From contig JACKBV010000010.1 of NCBI GenBank assembly GCA_020634315.1, positions 62,001 through 126,000 on the forward strand: a stretch of 64,000 nucleotides of DNA, written 5' to 3'. Position 1 is the first letter of the stretch. Each line of letters starts with the position of its first letter. The translations under genes and the position numbers were made by a program. This document shows, one piece after another, positions 35,641 through 44,243 of this stretch. Source of the DNA: Ardenticatenaceae bacterium (GTDB lineage Bacteria; Chloroflexota; Anaerolineae; Promineifilales; Promineifilaceae). The notes beneath the pieces were generated by a model. That model did no database searches. It worked only from the letters and a program-made list of their open reading frames with translations, and was not told where the DNA came from.

Positions 35641-36936
35641 ATGAATGGAAGCCGACAGACGCGGGGAGGTGATATTCCCCGCGCTTTTCTTTTGGGGGGA
35701 TTGTTGTTGTGGCTGGTAACGGCCGTTTCCCTTTCCCCACTCCTGGCACAAACCCTACCCGCTTCATCAATAAATGGGACTGGCACAGGGCAAACAATTG
35801 CCGACATTGCTCCCATCACCGATACCATCACCAGCACGTTTTACCTGCCCATACTGGCTATCCCGCCTTCGCCACAGCCCTTGCCGCCACCGCTCGTTTT
35901 GACAGGGACGCCGCCAATTGATTTTACGGCCGTTCAGGCTCAGTTACGCCAAGATGGACTCAGCCTGGGATTTAGCAAATTGGGCTTTCATGCCGGGCCA
36001 GGCGGCAATCCAGAGGGTCTGGTCGATTCGTTGTACGCCTTAGACGCGGCCGGCGTGCCCTTTACCGTGAAAAGCGTCGATACATTGACCGGCGTTTACG
36101 AAGCGCAGATGATCATGCAGCAAAGCGATTTGCCGCATATCGCCATCTTCCGCCGCAGCATTGTGCCGCCAGGGGCCACTTCTCCCCCTTCCGGCAACCC
36201 GGACGTGCCTGACTACAACAAGACCCCAGCCGCTGCCGCTTTTGAGCATTGGGAATGGCACAAAGCGCATTTCCCCGCAGAGTTAGACCCGGCGCTCACC
36301 TGGGTGGAAACGGTAAACGAAGTGGACAAAAACCGGTCAGAGTGGCTGGCTGCTTTTGCTTTGGAGACGGCGCAGTTGGCATTGGCCGATGGCTATAAAT
36401 GGGCTGCTTTTGGTTGGGCGACGGGCGAACCAGAACCCGAACATTGGGAGTCGCCAGCCATGCTGGAATTTTTGCGTTTTGCCGGGGCGCATCCAGATCG
36501 GGTAGCCATCGCCTTGCATGAGTACAGCCTGACGGTGGACGAGATCACGCATTGGTATCCGTATTTAATCGGCCGTTTCCAATTTTTATTTGAGATTTGC
36601 GACCGTCATCATATTCCTCGGCCAACCGTGTTGATCACAGAATGGGGATGGGAAGCGGTGCATGTTCCTGATCCGGCGGCGGCATTGGAAGATATGGCCT
36701 GGGCATCCTGGCTTTATGCCGCTTATCCGGAAGTTAAGGGGGCGACCATCTGGTACCTTGGCCCAGGGTTTGGCAATATCGCCGACGAGGCACAACTGCT
36801 GATTGAACCGCTGACGGCCTACAGCGTGAGCCATTACTTTGGCGTGACGCCGGGGCAGGGGCGGATTGATCCCTCGCTGTTTGCGCCGGTTGTGCCAACC
36901 TGGTTGTACGAACTCATGAAGGGAGACGATGGTTAG
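35641..36936 (+). CDS. Secreted glycoside-hydrolase-like TIM-barrel protein
   Basis: 431 residues from ATG 35641; a TTG start at 35620 would overlap the CBS gene. Signal/membrane segment about residues 14-37, then a Pro/Thr-rich linker containing STFYLPIL. The barrel (about 110-400) has WVETVNEVDKN and VLITEWGWEAV, two Glu residues placed like acid/base and nucleophile of clan GH-A glycosidases. No specific family is certain. Its stop overlaps the next gene by eight bases. Confidence 0.6.
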   Translation: MNGSRQTRGGDIPRAFLLGGLLLWLVTAVSLSPLLAQTLPASSINGTGTGQTIADIAPITDTITSTFYLPILAIPPSPQPLPPPLVLTGTPPIDFTAVQAQLRQDGLSLGFSKLGFHAGPGGNPEGLVDSLYALDAAGVPFTVKSVDTLTGVYEAQMIMQQSDLPHIAIFRRSIVPPGATSPPSGNPDVPDYNKTPAAAAFEHWEWHKAHFPAELDPALTWVETVNEVDKNRSEWLAAFALETAQLALADGYKWAAFGWATGEPEPEHWESPAMLEFLRFAGAHPDRVAIALHEYSLTVDEITHWYPYLIGRFQFLFEICDRHHIPRPTVLITEWGWEAVHVPDPAAALEDMAWASWLYAAYPEVKGATIWYLGPGFGNIADEAQLLIEPLTAYSVSHYFGVTPGQGRIDPSLFAPVVPTWLYELMKGDDG

Positions 36937-37405
36937 GATTCACTCTGTTACCCCGACGGATAAGGCGTGGCTGACGCAATTTGTGATGGCACAGTGGGGC
37001 AGTGAGATTGTGGTCGCGCATGGCGTAACCTATTACCCAGCAGAATTGCCAGGGTTTGTGGCGCGGCTTGCTGACGAGGTTGTCGGGCTGGTGACGTATG
37101 TGATGGCGGAAGGGGCGTGTGAGATTGTGACGATTGATGCGATACGGCCGTTTCAAGGCATTGGTACACTGCTTTTAGCGGCGGTCAAAGCAGAAGCCGT
37201 ACAGGCTGGCTGCCGCCGCCTCTGGCTGATCACCACCAATGACAATCTGGCAGCGCTGCGCTTTTACCAGCGGCGCGGCTTTGTGCTGGCTGCGCTGCAC
37301 CGCAATGCGTTAGCGCTGTCACGACAAATCAAGCCACAAATCCCACTAATCGGAATGGACGGCATCCCTTTGCGCGATGAACTAGAGTTGGAAATGGCGT
37401 TGTAG
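36929..37405 (+). CDS. GNAT family N-acetyltransferase
   Basis: 158 residues. Acetyl-CoA-binding segment IDAIRPFQGIGTLLLAAVKAEA (Q/R-x-x-G-x-G/A), then LWLITTNDNLAALRFYQRRGF and a C-terminal DELELEMAL. Transfers acetyl from acetyl-CoA to an unknown amine. GAAGGGAGACG precedes the ATG, which lies inside the previous gene. In this copy the ACGGCCGT palindrome is read in the rarer Arg-Pro frame, inside the acetyl-CoA loop. Confidence 0.9.
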   Translation: MVRIHSVTPTDKAWLTQFVMAQWGSEIVVAHGVTYYPAELPGFVARLADEVVGLVTYVMAEGACEIVTIDAIRPFQGIGTLLLAAVKAEAVQAGCRRLWLITTNDNLAALRFYQRRGFVLAALHRNALALSRQIKPQIPLIGMDGIPLRDELELEMAL

Positions 37406-37412
37406 GGCGTCG

Positions 37413-38102
37413 TTACGCCTCTTTTTGTTCCTTGTCCTGGGCGCGAGCGACCGCTTCAGCTTTGAGAATAACATTGGCAGCCAGCTGCGCCACAACATTC
37501 ATAATCGCCATATCAGAATCGTCAAACGGCCGATCTTCAAATTTATTGATAGCTTGAAAAACGCCAAGAACCCGCTCATTTGCCAGAATCGGCACACAAA
37601 CCATTGAACGAGTTTGAAATTGAAACGTGCGATCAACATCGTTGGAAAAACGGGGATCGCGGCTGACATCGGGGATGACGACTGCTTCGCGTTGGGCGGC
37701 AACCCATCCGGCAATCCCGGTGCCCATAGGCAAACGATGCCCGACCAGCGAGTTCTTTACCTGACCATGAACAACAGCAAAAACCAGTTCGCCTGTCGCT
37801 TCATCAACCAGCATGAGAGAGCCATCGCTGGCGTTAATGCTAAGCAGCGCCGATTGCAGCACACGTTCCAGCAGCGAGACGACATTGGTGCGTGCTGTGA
37901 TCGTTACGGATGCTTCTTGCAGCGTTCTCAGGGCACGCAGTTGCAGCCGCAGCTTGACAACCTGATCTTCCAGGTTTTCAACCTCTTGCTTCAACCGTGT
38001 ATTTTCGTTTTCTAGATTGTGTAGTTTGACTTGCAGCAAACCGTCACGTTCTGCTGCTGTTTGTTTGGGTTTTTCTTTGGATTGACCGAATAAGGATTTC
38101 AT
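37413..38102 (-). CDS. GAF-domain protein with N-terminal coiled coil
   Basis: 229 residues from the ATG at 38102, preferred over 38114 because GGAG lies 7 bases upstream. Residues about 18-60 form a leucine-zipper-like coiled coil (LENENTRLKQEVENLEDQVVKLRLQL). A GAF domain covers about 75-220 (GTGIAGWVAAQREAVVIPDVSRDPRF ... SMVCVPILANERVLGVFQAIN). No output domain follows. Probably a dimeric sensor or regulator subunit. Confidence 0.88.
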   Translation of the reverse strand: MKSLFGQSKEKPKQTAAERDGLLQVKLHNLENENTRLKQEVENLEDQVVKLRLQLRALRTLQEASVTITARTNVVSLLERVLQSALLSINASDGSLMLVDEATGELVFAVVHGQVKNSLVGHRLPMGTGIAGWVAAQREAVVIPDVSRDPRFSNDVDRTFQFQTRSMVCVPILANERVLGVFQAINKFEDRPFDDSDMAIMNVVAQLAANVILKAEAVARAQDKEQKEA

Positions 38103-38262
38103 CACCAACTCCATTCCTAATCAACTTAATTGCGGGTGGATAAATGATGAGACGAATGTTCGCTGTATTCCAAAATGACGGTTTATGCTTATTGTTGTTA
38201 CAATAATGTAGGCACAGTATACCATGACTGTTGTTAAATCATTCAAAACTTGGAGGATTATC

Positions 38263-38766
38263 ATGGCACACCCATTGGTGACGCAGTTGCAGTTTGCGCG
38301 TAGCGAGTTTGTGCGCTGTCTGGATGGTGTTTCGGATGCCGATGCCCGTCAGCGCCTGTTGCCGATGAACTGCATAAGTTGGATGATTGGGCATCTGGCG
38401 GCGCAGGAGCAGCGTTATTGGTTTCATTTATTGCAGGGGGTGGTGTTGTTTCCGGAGTTGGAGGAGTTGGTAGGACACGGCCGTCCCGCCAGTACACCGC
38501 CCTTGGATGAGATGTGGGACGCCTGGCTTACCATTACAAGGGATGCCGATATGGGTTTGGAACTATTGACTCAGGCCGATATGACCATTCATCCCCTTTT
38601 TAATGGGCAGCCTGCCCCAGAGAGTATCGGCACAATGCTTTATCGCAATACCTATCATTATTGGTTTCACACGGGGGAAGCTTATGCTGTACGCCAGCAG
38701 CTTGGGCACACGAATCTGCCGCAGTTTGTGGGGAGTATGGCAACGGCCGTTTATCGGCCTGAGTAA
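38263..38766 (+). CDS. DinB-like metal-binding protein
   Basis: 167 residues from ATG 38263 (TTGGAGGATTATC upstream); an upstream ATG at 38224 is less likely. A four-helix DinB/YfiT fold is suggested by the His positions in SWMIGHLAAQEQRYW and YRNTYHYWFHTGEAYAVRQ. Such proteins include bacillithiol or mycothiol transferases. Specific thiol not inferable. Confidence 0.82.
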   Translation: MAHPLVTQLQFARSEFVRCLDGVSDADARQRLLPMNCISWMIGHLAAQEQRYWFHLLQGVVLFPELEELVGHGRPASTPPLDEMWDAWLTITRDADMGLELLTQADMTIHPLFNGQPAPESIGTMLYRNTYHYWFHTGEAYAVRQQLGHTNLPQFVGSMATAVYRPE

Positions 38767-38769
38767 GGT

Positions 38770-38812
38770 AAAACCGGCAAACGCAAACACATAGGCCACG
38801 TTTGCCGGTTTT
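38770..38812. terminator. Bidirectional terminator, 14-bp perfect stem
   Basis: AAAACCGGCAAACG (38770-38783) pairs with CGTTTGCCGGTTTT (38799-38812). T run on either strand, so it served both the DinB gene (plus) and, before the insertion, the helix-hairpin-helix gene (minus). Confidence 0.85.
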
Positions 38813-38824
38813 GTGCCTAGTAGT

Positions 38825-39463
38825 CTAACTAACATCTATTGACGGATACAGTTTATGCAATTTGATACGAGCATCTTCAGTTGTAAAACGCCAGCGCACG
38901 GTTGAGTTGGCTGCATTACGCCGCTTTTCCCAAGCGCCTACTTTTTCTATCATCGTGGGCTGATCGGGAATGCGGGCTTGAAGGCATTGGCGTTGAAGAA
39001 CGCTCAGTTCAATTTCGGCCATATTCAACCAACTGCCGTGTTTAGGGGTGTGGTGAATTTCCAATTTTTCGATAATCCGCCGCGCTTCTTCTGGCGGGAA
39101 TGCTTCATATAAGGAAGCCAGTTTATGCGTATTGAGATTGTCCATGACCACGATGATTTTCTCGGCCTCTGGGAAATGAATATCAACCAGGTCGCGCATA
39201 CAATGAGCAAAGTCAATCATCGTACGCTGGTCAGTGATTTTGACATGTCGCCACGCTTCCAGTGGTGCGAAAAAGATGAACAGGTTGCTGGTGCCATTGC
39301 GCTCATATTCATAATCGTACTTAGCCAAAGCCCCTGGTTTGGCCGGCAACGGTCTGCGCGTCTCTTTTGTTTGTTGTTTGCTCCCTTCGTCGAAGCAAAT
39401 CAAGGGCTTTTCAGGGTCATGCGGTCGATGATACACTTCCAGCACATCTTCCATCGCACACAC
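38825..39463 (-). CDS. IS630-type transposase, catalytic (DDE) part
   Basis: 212 residues from an internal ATG; the frame is open further upstream to the A8 run and reads LKPWLNEQWCIPEKENAAF, the usual start of the catalytic half of IS630 transposases. Catalytic residues: Asp in LICFDEGSKQ, Asp in IVVMDNLNTHK, Glu in WLNMAEIELS. Translated by -1 frameshift from the HTH frame; the ATG has no independent ribosome binding site. Confidence 0.92.
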   Translation of the reverse strand: MCAMEDVLEVYHRPHDPEKPLICFDEGSKQQTKETRRPLPAKPGALAKYDYEYERNGTSNLFIFFAPLEAWRHVKITDQRTMIDFAHCMRDLVDIHFPEAEKIIVVMDNLNTHKLASLYEAFPPEEARRIIEKLEIHHTPKHGSWLNMAEIELSVLQRQCLQARIPDQPTMIEKVGAWEKRRNAANSTVRWRFTTEDARIKLHKLYPSIDVS

Positions 39464-39504
39464 AAAGGCCGCATTTTCTTTTTCGGGAATACACCACTGT
39501 TCGT

Positions 39505-40020
39505 TCAGCCAAGGCTTAAGTTCATTTTTTTTAACGCGGTGCGTACCGTCTCATACGAGATCGTTTCCACGACTTCCAATTCAATCAATTTGTCAGCTAA
39601 CATTTGTAGTGTCCACCGCTCGCGTCCATCAGGGGCTTCGCTGCAAGCCAGTTGGGCTAAACGCGCTTCGGCTGCCCCATCCAGTCGTTTGCTACGGGTA
39701 TTGCGTGGACGCTTGTGGTTAATAGCCGCCTCGATACCCGCTTCGACACTCATTTGTCGCGTTCGTTCCACTGTCCGGCGACTGGTATGCAGGGCACGAG
39801 CAATGTCGTCATCTTTCCAGCCCCTATTTTCTTGGGCTTCATCGGCCATCAATAGAATACGGGCTCGTTTGAGTTTTCCTGCTGCCCCAGTGCCTTTATT
39901 GACCAGAGTCGTTAGTGATTCGCGTTCTTCAATTGTTAAAGTAACTCGGTATATCTTTGCTGGCATTTCTTCCTCTTTTTTGTTTTCGAGAAGAATGCCT
40001 CTTTTTTTGTCAATCGTCAA
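39505..40020 (-). CDS. IS630-type transposase, HTH part (frame 1)
   Basis: 171 residues. A helix-turn-helix region near 50-80 (WKDDDIARALHTSRRTVERTRQM) and a second one up to residue 160 (LQMLADKLIELEVVETISYETVRTALKKMN) bind the element ends. Ends 18 bases after the A8 run 39525-39532, where GCG TTA AAA AAA ATG can slip -1 into the DDE frame. The element appears intact and possibly active. Confidence 0.9.
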   Translation of the reverse strand: MTIDKKRGILLENKKEEEMPAKIYRVTLTIEERESLTTLVNKGTGAAGKLKRARILLMADEAQENRGWKDDDIARALHTSRRTVERTRQMSVEAGIEAAINHKRPRNTRSKRLDGAAEARLAQLACSEAPDGRERWTLQMLADKLIELEVVETISYETVRTALKKMNLSLG

Positions 40021-40038
40021 AGTTTATTTGATGGACTA

Positions 40039-40419
40039 CTAGGCCAACGCCTTTGCCTGGGCAATCCAGGCGGCAGGGTCTGCCTGCCAATCTGCTGCTT
40101 TGGTCACTTCTTTGAGATACTCTGGCGTTAATTCTGCCAGTTTGCGGAAACTGTTGATGCCAGCCTCTTGCAGCCGCCGCGCAAAAGTGGGGCCAATGCC
40201 GTTGATTTGCGTGAGATCATCCGCTTTGACGGCAACGGGCACGGTGACTGGGGCTGCTTTCACTTCGGTGCCATTGCTTGGCACAGCGCCATTGCCTGGC
40301 ATGGCGCTATCAATTTTCTCAAACAACAAACCTGATAACCCGGCGAGAACCTTCATCAGGTTCTTGGGGTTGAGCAGAATCATTAATTCTGTACCAGTTA
40401 TGACGATATCTTCCTGCAT
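40039..40419 (-). CDS. Helix-hairpin-helix protein
   Basis: 126 residues. The C-terminal 60 residues contain LTQINGIGPTFARRLQEAGINSFRKLAELT, a helix-hairpin-helix/SAM-like motif common in predicted DNA-binding or flap-endonuclease-like small proteins. The N-terminal half has a hydrophobic helix (LMKVLAGLSGLLF) and an Ala/Pro-rich linker. GGAGGCAAAAA precedes the start. The insertion sequence abuts its stop codon without altering it. Confidence 0.75.
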   Translation of the reverse strand: MQEDIVITGTELMILLNPKNLMKVLAGLSGLLFEKIDSAMPGNGAVPSNGTEVKAAPVTVPVAVKADDLTQINGIGPTFARRLQEAGINSFRKLAELTPEYLKEVTKAADWQADPAAWIAQAKALA

Positions 40420-40515
40420 TTTTTGCCTCCAGAAGAGTTTGCTCCCTCTTGTATGTTATGTTATGACGCACTGCATTATATCATAAAAATAACAGGGGAG
40501 GAAGAGGGTGGCGGA

Positions 40516-40555
40516 AAAGGCAACGGCCGTATCATGTGATACGGCCGTTGCCTTT
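40516..40555. terminator. 19-bp perfect hairpin made of two ACGGCCGT copies
   Basis: 40516-40534 pairs exactly with 40537-40555, loop TG; the arms contain AAGGCAACGGCCGTATCA. It lies between an ABC-2 permease and the helix-hairpin-helix gene. The stem carries two copies of the genome's palindrome facing each other. A short T run (CCTTT) follows on plus and a short one on minus. Confidence 0.8.
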
Positions 40556-40584
40556 ATGAACATATCCTCGCAGAGGTTTTTTGC

Positions 40585-41844
40585 TTAAGCGCGGCGCAGC
40601 TCGGTAAAGATGCGCTTCCAGTGGAAAGATGCATCGGAGAGCAGCGTATCGGCGCGGAAGAAGCGTGCGGCTATCAGTACCAACACATAAGTGGTCAGCG
40701 CCAATCCGCCCAGGCTAACCAGGATTTGCCAGACCGGCACCGTCGTTGCCACCATGCGCGTCATCATAGAAACCGGCGCAGTAAACGGGATCAGGCTCAG
40801 AGCGGTTGCCAATGTGCCATTGGGCGACTCGATAAAGACATAGTTCAGCCACAACGGGATCATCAGCGGCAGCAAAATGACAAATGTGAATTGACCGCCC
40901 TCGCGGGCATTGGGGGCCAATGCGCCCACCGCACCCATCACCGAGGCGTAGAGCAGGTAGCCCAACACAAAGAAGCCAATGCCCCAGACAATAAATCCGG
41001 CGGGCAGCGTGAACGTTGAGAGCATATCTAACATTTGCTGCACACGATCCAGAGCGATCATGCCGCCGCCAAACCAAAACAGCATTTGCAGCAGGGCAAC
41101 CATGCTCAAACCGAGCACTTTACCCAACATCAGTTCACGCGGGCGCAAGCTGAGCAGCAGCACTTCGGCCGTGCGGTTCTCTTTTTCGCGGGTTACGCTT
41201 TGCAGCATGAAGCCGCTGCTCATGGTGATCAGGAAAAAGAAGATGAACATGACCGCATAAGGGACAAAGAAGGTTAATGGGCTGCCGTTGTCATTGCCGT
41301 TGCTCAATTCTTGCGGCGCGACGTCGTGCGAGTAGACGGAGAAGGTGGGGTTCGTATAAACGGCCGCTTCCATCTCATCCCCTGTCAAGCCATAAGCGAT
41401 GACATAGTTGAAGAAATCCTCTGACCCAACATTAAAGGGCGAGAATTCCTGGCTGACGAGCAGCACATTATGCTCTTGCAAGAAGTCGGCCGGGATCAGG
41501 TAATACTGGCTGATTTCCCCGGCGTTAAGGGCATCATTAGCGGCCGTTTCCGTCGCGTATGCTTGCAGCAATCCCGCTGGCAGGCTGGGCGGAAGTTGTG
41601 TCAAAATGTCGGCTTCATCCACATAGCCAATGACCTGCGGGTGTGTGATGTTTTCTGCCTGCGCACTCAGGTCTGTGCCCGGAATCAGTTGATCCTCATT
41701 GCTAAATGCATCTTGAGAGACCACTTGCGTGCCGATATTCAACAGAATGATCATGCCCGGCAGCAGAAATGTCGTCACCCAAAAAGAGGGTTTGCGAATG
41801 GTGGTGAGAAACTCGTGTTTTAAGACGATGAAAATGTTACGCAT
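40585..41844 (-). CDS. ABC-2 type permease (NatB-like), second copy
   Basis: 419 residues from the ATG at 41844 (GGAG upstream); the open frame to 41913 adds sequence from the repeat-rich spacer. N-terminal helix (KPSFWVTTFLLPGMIILLNIG), a large extracytoplasmic domain (about 45-215), then five or six membrane helices. The motif QSVTREKENRTAEVLLLS is the ABC-2 coupling region. Homologous to the next gene (EKENRTMEMM), so the pair forms a heterodimeric channel with the ATPase at 43206. Export of Na+ or a drug is possible. Confidence 0.85.
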   Translation of the reverse strand: MRNIFIVLKHEFLTTIRKPSFWVTTFLLPGMIILLNIGTQVVSQDAFSNEDQLIPGTDLSAQAENITHPQVIGYVDEADILTQLPPSLPAGLLQAYATETAANDALNAGEISQYYLIPADFLQEHNVLLVSQEFSPFNVGSEDFFNYVIAYGLTGDEMEAAVYTNPTFSVYSHDVAPQELSNGNDNGSPLTFFVPYAVMFIFFFLITMSSGFMLQSVTREKENRTAEVLLLSLRPRELMLGKVLGLSMVALLQMLFWFGGGMIALDRVQQMLDMLSTFTLPAGFIVWGIGFFVLGYLLYASVMGAVGALAPNAREGGQFTFVILLPLMIPLWLNYVFIESPNGTLATALSLIPFTAPVSMMTRMVATTVPVWQILVSLGGLALTTYVLVLIAARFFRADTLLSDASFHWKRIFTELRRA

Positions 41845-41869
41845 GGTTTGTACTCCATTGGTCAATGAA

Positions 41870-41929
41870 TCGGTAATCGGTGACAGGTGGTTCGTTGACC
41901 ACTTGCCGATCACCGCTTACCGTTTACCG
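41870..41929. repeat. Heptamer-type intergenic repeat
   Basis: CGGTAATCGGTGACAGGTGG and its imperfect inverted partner (CCACTTGCCGATCACCGCTTACCG-like, 41899-41922) form a hairpin. Same GGTAATC/GGTAAAC units as at 1876-1913 and 43147-43217. Confidence 0.65.
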
Positions 41930-43129
41930 GCTGCGCATGGCCGACCAGACGCCGCGCAGGTTGAGGCTTTGCCCATAGCGCAGCATACCGACGCGGAAGA
42001 TTTTAGCCGAAGCATAGACACTGAGAACGGCCGTTGCCACCAAAATCAGCCAGCTTGCCACCAACTGCCAGGTCGGAATCACGTTAATGGCCCAGCGCAT
42101 ACTGACCGTGATAAAAGATGTGGTCGGGAACAATGTCAACGCCACCAAAATCGGGCTGTCTGGCGTAGCTATGATCAGCGCCACAAAGAAAAACGGGAAG
42201 ATAAAGAGCATGTTCAAAATACCGGCAATTTGCTGCCCTTGTTGTAGCTCGGTGACAGCGCCGCCGATAGCAGTCATCATCCCGGCAATCAAGGCATAGG
42301 CGGGGAAGAAGTAAAGGGCGATGATCAGCAATGATGTCCAGGGAATGGTGAAATCTTGCAGCTGTGGCACATAGTTGGCACCAATGAGCACGGCAACTAC
42401 AGCCACTGCCAGCCAGATAAACAACTGCGTCAGGGAGACAGCCATTAAGCCCAATGCTTTACCGCCAATCAACTGTAACGGCGTCACAGACGTGACCATC
42501 ATTTCCATGGTGCGGTTCTCTTTTTCGTCAGTGACCACTTGCAGTAAATAACCGGCCGATCCCATGACAATAAAGACAAAGAGAAAGGCCGCAGCAAACG
42601 GGATGATGAACCCAAAAGGATTGTTGCTGCTGATTTCGCGATTGCCTTCTAAGGAGCGCACGGTCAATTCGGGGCCATCAATGAGCAGCGTTTGCAAATC
42701 ATCCGAATGTGCTGCCGCCAAATTGGCGCGGATGAAATCGGCAAAGTCAACACGAGCGGCATCCTCAATGTCTTCTTGCCAGTAATACCGTTCCAGTTCG
42801 CGTGTTTGCAGGTAGTCGGCAGCGAGAATGTAGTAGGCTTGAATGTCGCCCGCTTCCAGGGCAGACTGTGCGGCCGTTTCATCGCTAAAAGCATGCATCG
42901 GGACCATATCATCGTTAACGCCCTCTGGGGGGCGGACTGTTTCGTTGAGAATACCGGCATGATCAACATAGCCAATAGGGCGTTTGTCTTCGCCGCGCGT
43001 GATGACAAAAATGAGCAGCCCCATAACGACGATGATCAGGAATGGAATGCCAAGCGTTCCTAATAAGAAGCTGCGCTTGCCGATCATTTTGCGATATTCA
43101 TGTTTTGCTAAAAGCCAAAAGTTACGCAT
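41924..43129 (-). CDS. ABC-2 type permease (NatB-like), first copy
   Basis: 401 residues. One N-terminal helix (LLGTLGIPFLIIVVMGLLIFVI), extracytoplasmic domain (about 45-185) and a C-terminal set of helices with QVVTDEKENRTMEMMVTS as the coupling motif. Paralogue of the 40585 gene, with equal topology. ATG follows GGAGTAAACC. Same operon as the ATPase upstream. Confidence 0.87.
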   Translation of the reverse strand: MRNFWLLAKHEYRKMIGKRSFLLGTLGIPFLIIVVMGLLIFVITRGEDKRPIGYVDHAGILNETVRPPEGVNDDMVPMHAFSDETAAQSALEAGDIQAYYILAADYLQTRELERYYWQEDIEDAARVDFADFIRANLAAAHSDDLQTLLIDGPELTVRSLEGNREISSNNPFGFIIPFAAAFLFVFIVMGSAGYLLQVVTDEKENRTMEMMVTSVTPLQLIGGKALGLMAVSLTQLFIWLAVAVVAVLIGANYVPQLQDFTIPWTSLLIIALYFFPAYALIAGMMTAIGGAVTELQQGQQIAGILNMLFIFPFFFVALIIATPDSPILVALTLFPTTSFITVSMRWAINVIPTWQLVASWLILVATAVLSVYASAKIFRVGMLRYGQSLNLRGVWSAMRSR

Positions 43130-43146
43130 GGTTTACTCCGTGTTTC

Positions 43147-43217
43147 CGTAATCGGTAATCAGTGGTCGGTAATCAGTTTTCTGTTTACTGTTTACCGCTT
43201 ACCGTTTACCGCTTACC
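43147..43217. repeat. Heptamer-type intergenic repeat
   Basis: GTAATCGGTAATCAGTGGTC then GTTTACTGTTTACCGCTTAC: repeated 7-bp units GGTAATC on one side and complementary GTTTACC units on the other, between the ABC ATPase and permease genes. Confidence 0.7.
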
Positions 43218-44120
43218 CTCTTTAACGACGGCGACGAAAATGTCGTCTAACGAGGGTTCAGCGATCTCGAAGCGTTCGACTTTGATGCCATCGCGGGTGG
43301 CAAGGGTGCGGAAAATGTCTTGTGGGTTGGTGCCAGGAGCCAGAGCCAGATGGTGGGTGCCGTTTTGGCTGCGGATTTCGAGCACGCCGGGCAGGCTGGC
43401 GAAATCGCCATGTCCTTCCAGTTCGACGGCATTCCCGGCAAAGTTGCGCTTGATGTCATCCACTTCGCCATAAAGGACGGTACGGCCGTTATTGATCAGC
43501 ACAATTCGCTGACACAACGCCTCAACCTGATACATCTGGTGTGTAGACATGATGATCGTCTTGCCCGCCTGCCGCTGTTCCTCAATGATTTCTTTTGCCA
43601 GGCGCGTGTTCACCGGGTCTAGCCCAGAAAATGGCTCATCCACGATGATGATATCCGGGTTGTGCAGCAGCGTGGCGATGAGCTGTGCCTTTTGCTGCAT
43701 CCCCTTGCTCAACTCCTGGATTTTCTTGTCGCGGTGTTCGTAAAGGTCGAGCCGTTTCAGCCAGCCTTCAAGCTCTTTTTTGGCGGCGGCGGCGTCCATG
43801 CCTTTTAACGTTGCCAGGAAAATGAGGGTTGGTTCCAGCTTCAAATCTTTGTACAAGCCGCGATCTTCCGGCATGTAGCCGATGCGCTGCTTTTTGGCTT
43901 CGCTCAGTTCGCCACCGAGGATGCTGACGCTGCCGCCATCGGGGCGGAAAATGTCGAGCATCATGCGGATGGTCGTTGTTTTGCCTGCGCCGTTGGGGCC
44001 AAGCAGGCCAAAGATTTCGCCAGGATACACTTCAAAAGAAACGTCTTGCACGGCCTTAACCTGGCCGAAGTTCTTTTTGACGCTGGCGACGGCAATGGTG
44101 GGGGTGTTTGCTGTACTCAT
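43206..44120 (-). CDS. ABC transporter ATP-binding protein (NatA-like)
   Basis: 304 residues. Walker A LGPNGAGKTTTIRMM, Q-loop YMPEDRGLY, signature LSKGMQQKAQL, Walker B IIIVDEPFSGLDPV, H-loop STHQMYQ. The C-terminal 80 residues form the extra domain of NatA-type exporters. AGGAAGGAACCC precedes the ATG. Energises the two ABC-2 permeases downstream. The family is linked to Na+ or drug extrusion. Confidence 0.93.
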   Translation of the reverse strand: MSTANTPTIAVASVKKNFGQVKAVQDVSFEVYPGEIFGLLGPNGAGKTTTIRMMLDIFRPDGGSVSILGGELSEAKKQRIGYMPEDRGLYKDLKLEPTLIFLATLKGMDAAAAKKELEGWLKRLDLYEHRDKKIQELSKGMQQKAQLIATLLHNPDIIIVDEPFSGLDPVNTRLAKEIIEEQRQAGKTIIMSTHQMYQVEALCQRIVLINNGRTVLYGEVDDIKRNFAGNAVELEGHGDFASLPGVLEIRSQNGTHHLALAPGTNPQDIFRTLATRDGIKVERFEIAEPSLDDIFVAVVKEGKR

Positions 44121-44136
44121 GGGTTCCTTCCTGTTG

Positions 44137-44175
44137 TCTGTAATCGGTAATTGGTAATCGGTAAACCGCTTGCCG
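44137..44175. repeat. Heptamer-type intergenic repeat upstream of the NatA-like gene
   Basis: GTAATCGGTAATTGGTAATCGG then TAAACCGCTTGCCG: three GGTAATC-like units in line, ending about 20 bases from the ribosome binding site of the ATPase gene. Confidence 0.65.
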
Positions 44176-44214
44176 TTGATGGCTCACGGTTTGTGGCTTG
44201 GGTGTGACAAAGAA

Positions 44215-44243
44215 AAAGCTACTGCGCTTCCCGCAGCAGCTTT
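44215..44243 (-). terminator. Terminator downstream of the GNAT gene
   Basis: On minus, AAAGCTGCTGCG pairs with CGCAGTAGCTTT (one G-T pair), loop GGAAG, followed by TTCTTTG. The 200 bases between it and the GNAT stop (44244-44448) show no gene. Confidence 0.7.

Larger units (their letters stand above)
38820..40039 (-). mobile_element. IS630-family insertion sequence (1220 bp) with TA duplication
   Basis: Ends are GTAGTCTAACTAA at the left and, on the other strand, GTAGTCCATCAAA at the right: short imperfect inverted repeats. TA at 38818-38819 and 40040-40041 is the duplicated target, as expected for IS630/Tc1-mariner elements. It contains one transposase in two frames joined by an A8 run. 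It lies between the DinB terminator and the stop codon of a helix-hairpin-helix gene, whose TAG is kept because TA is duplicated. Confidence 0.85.
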
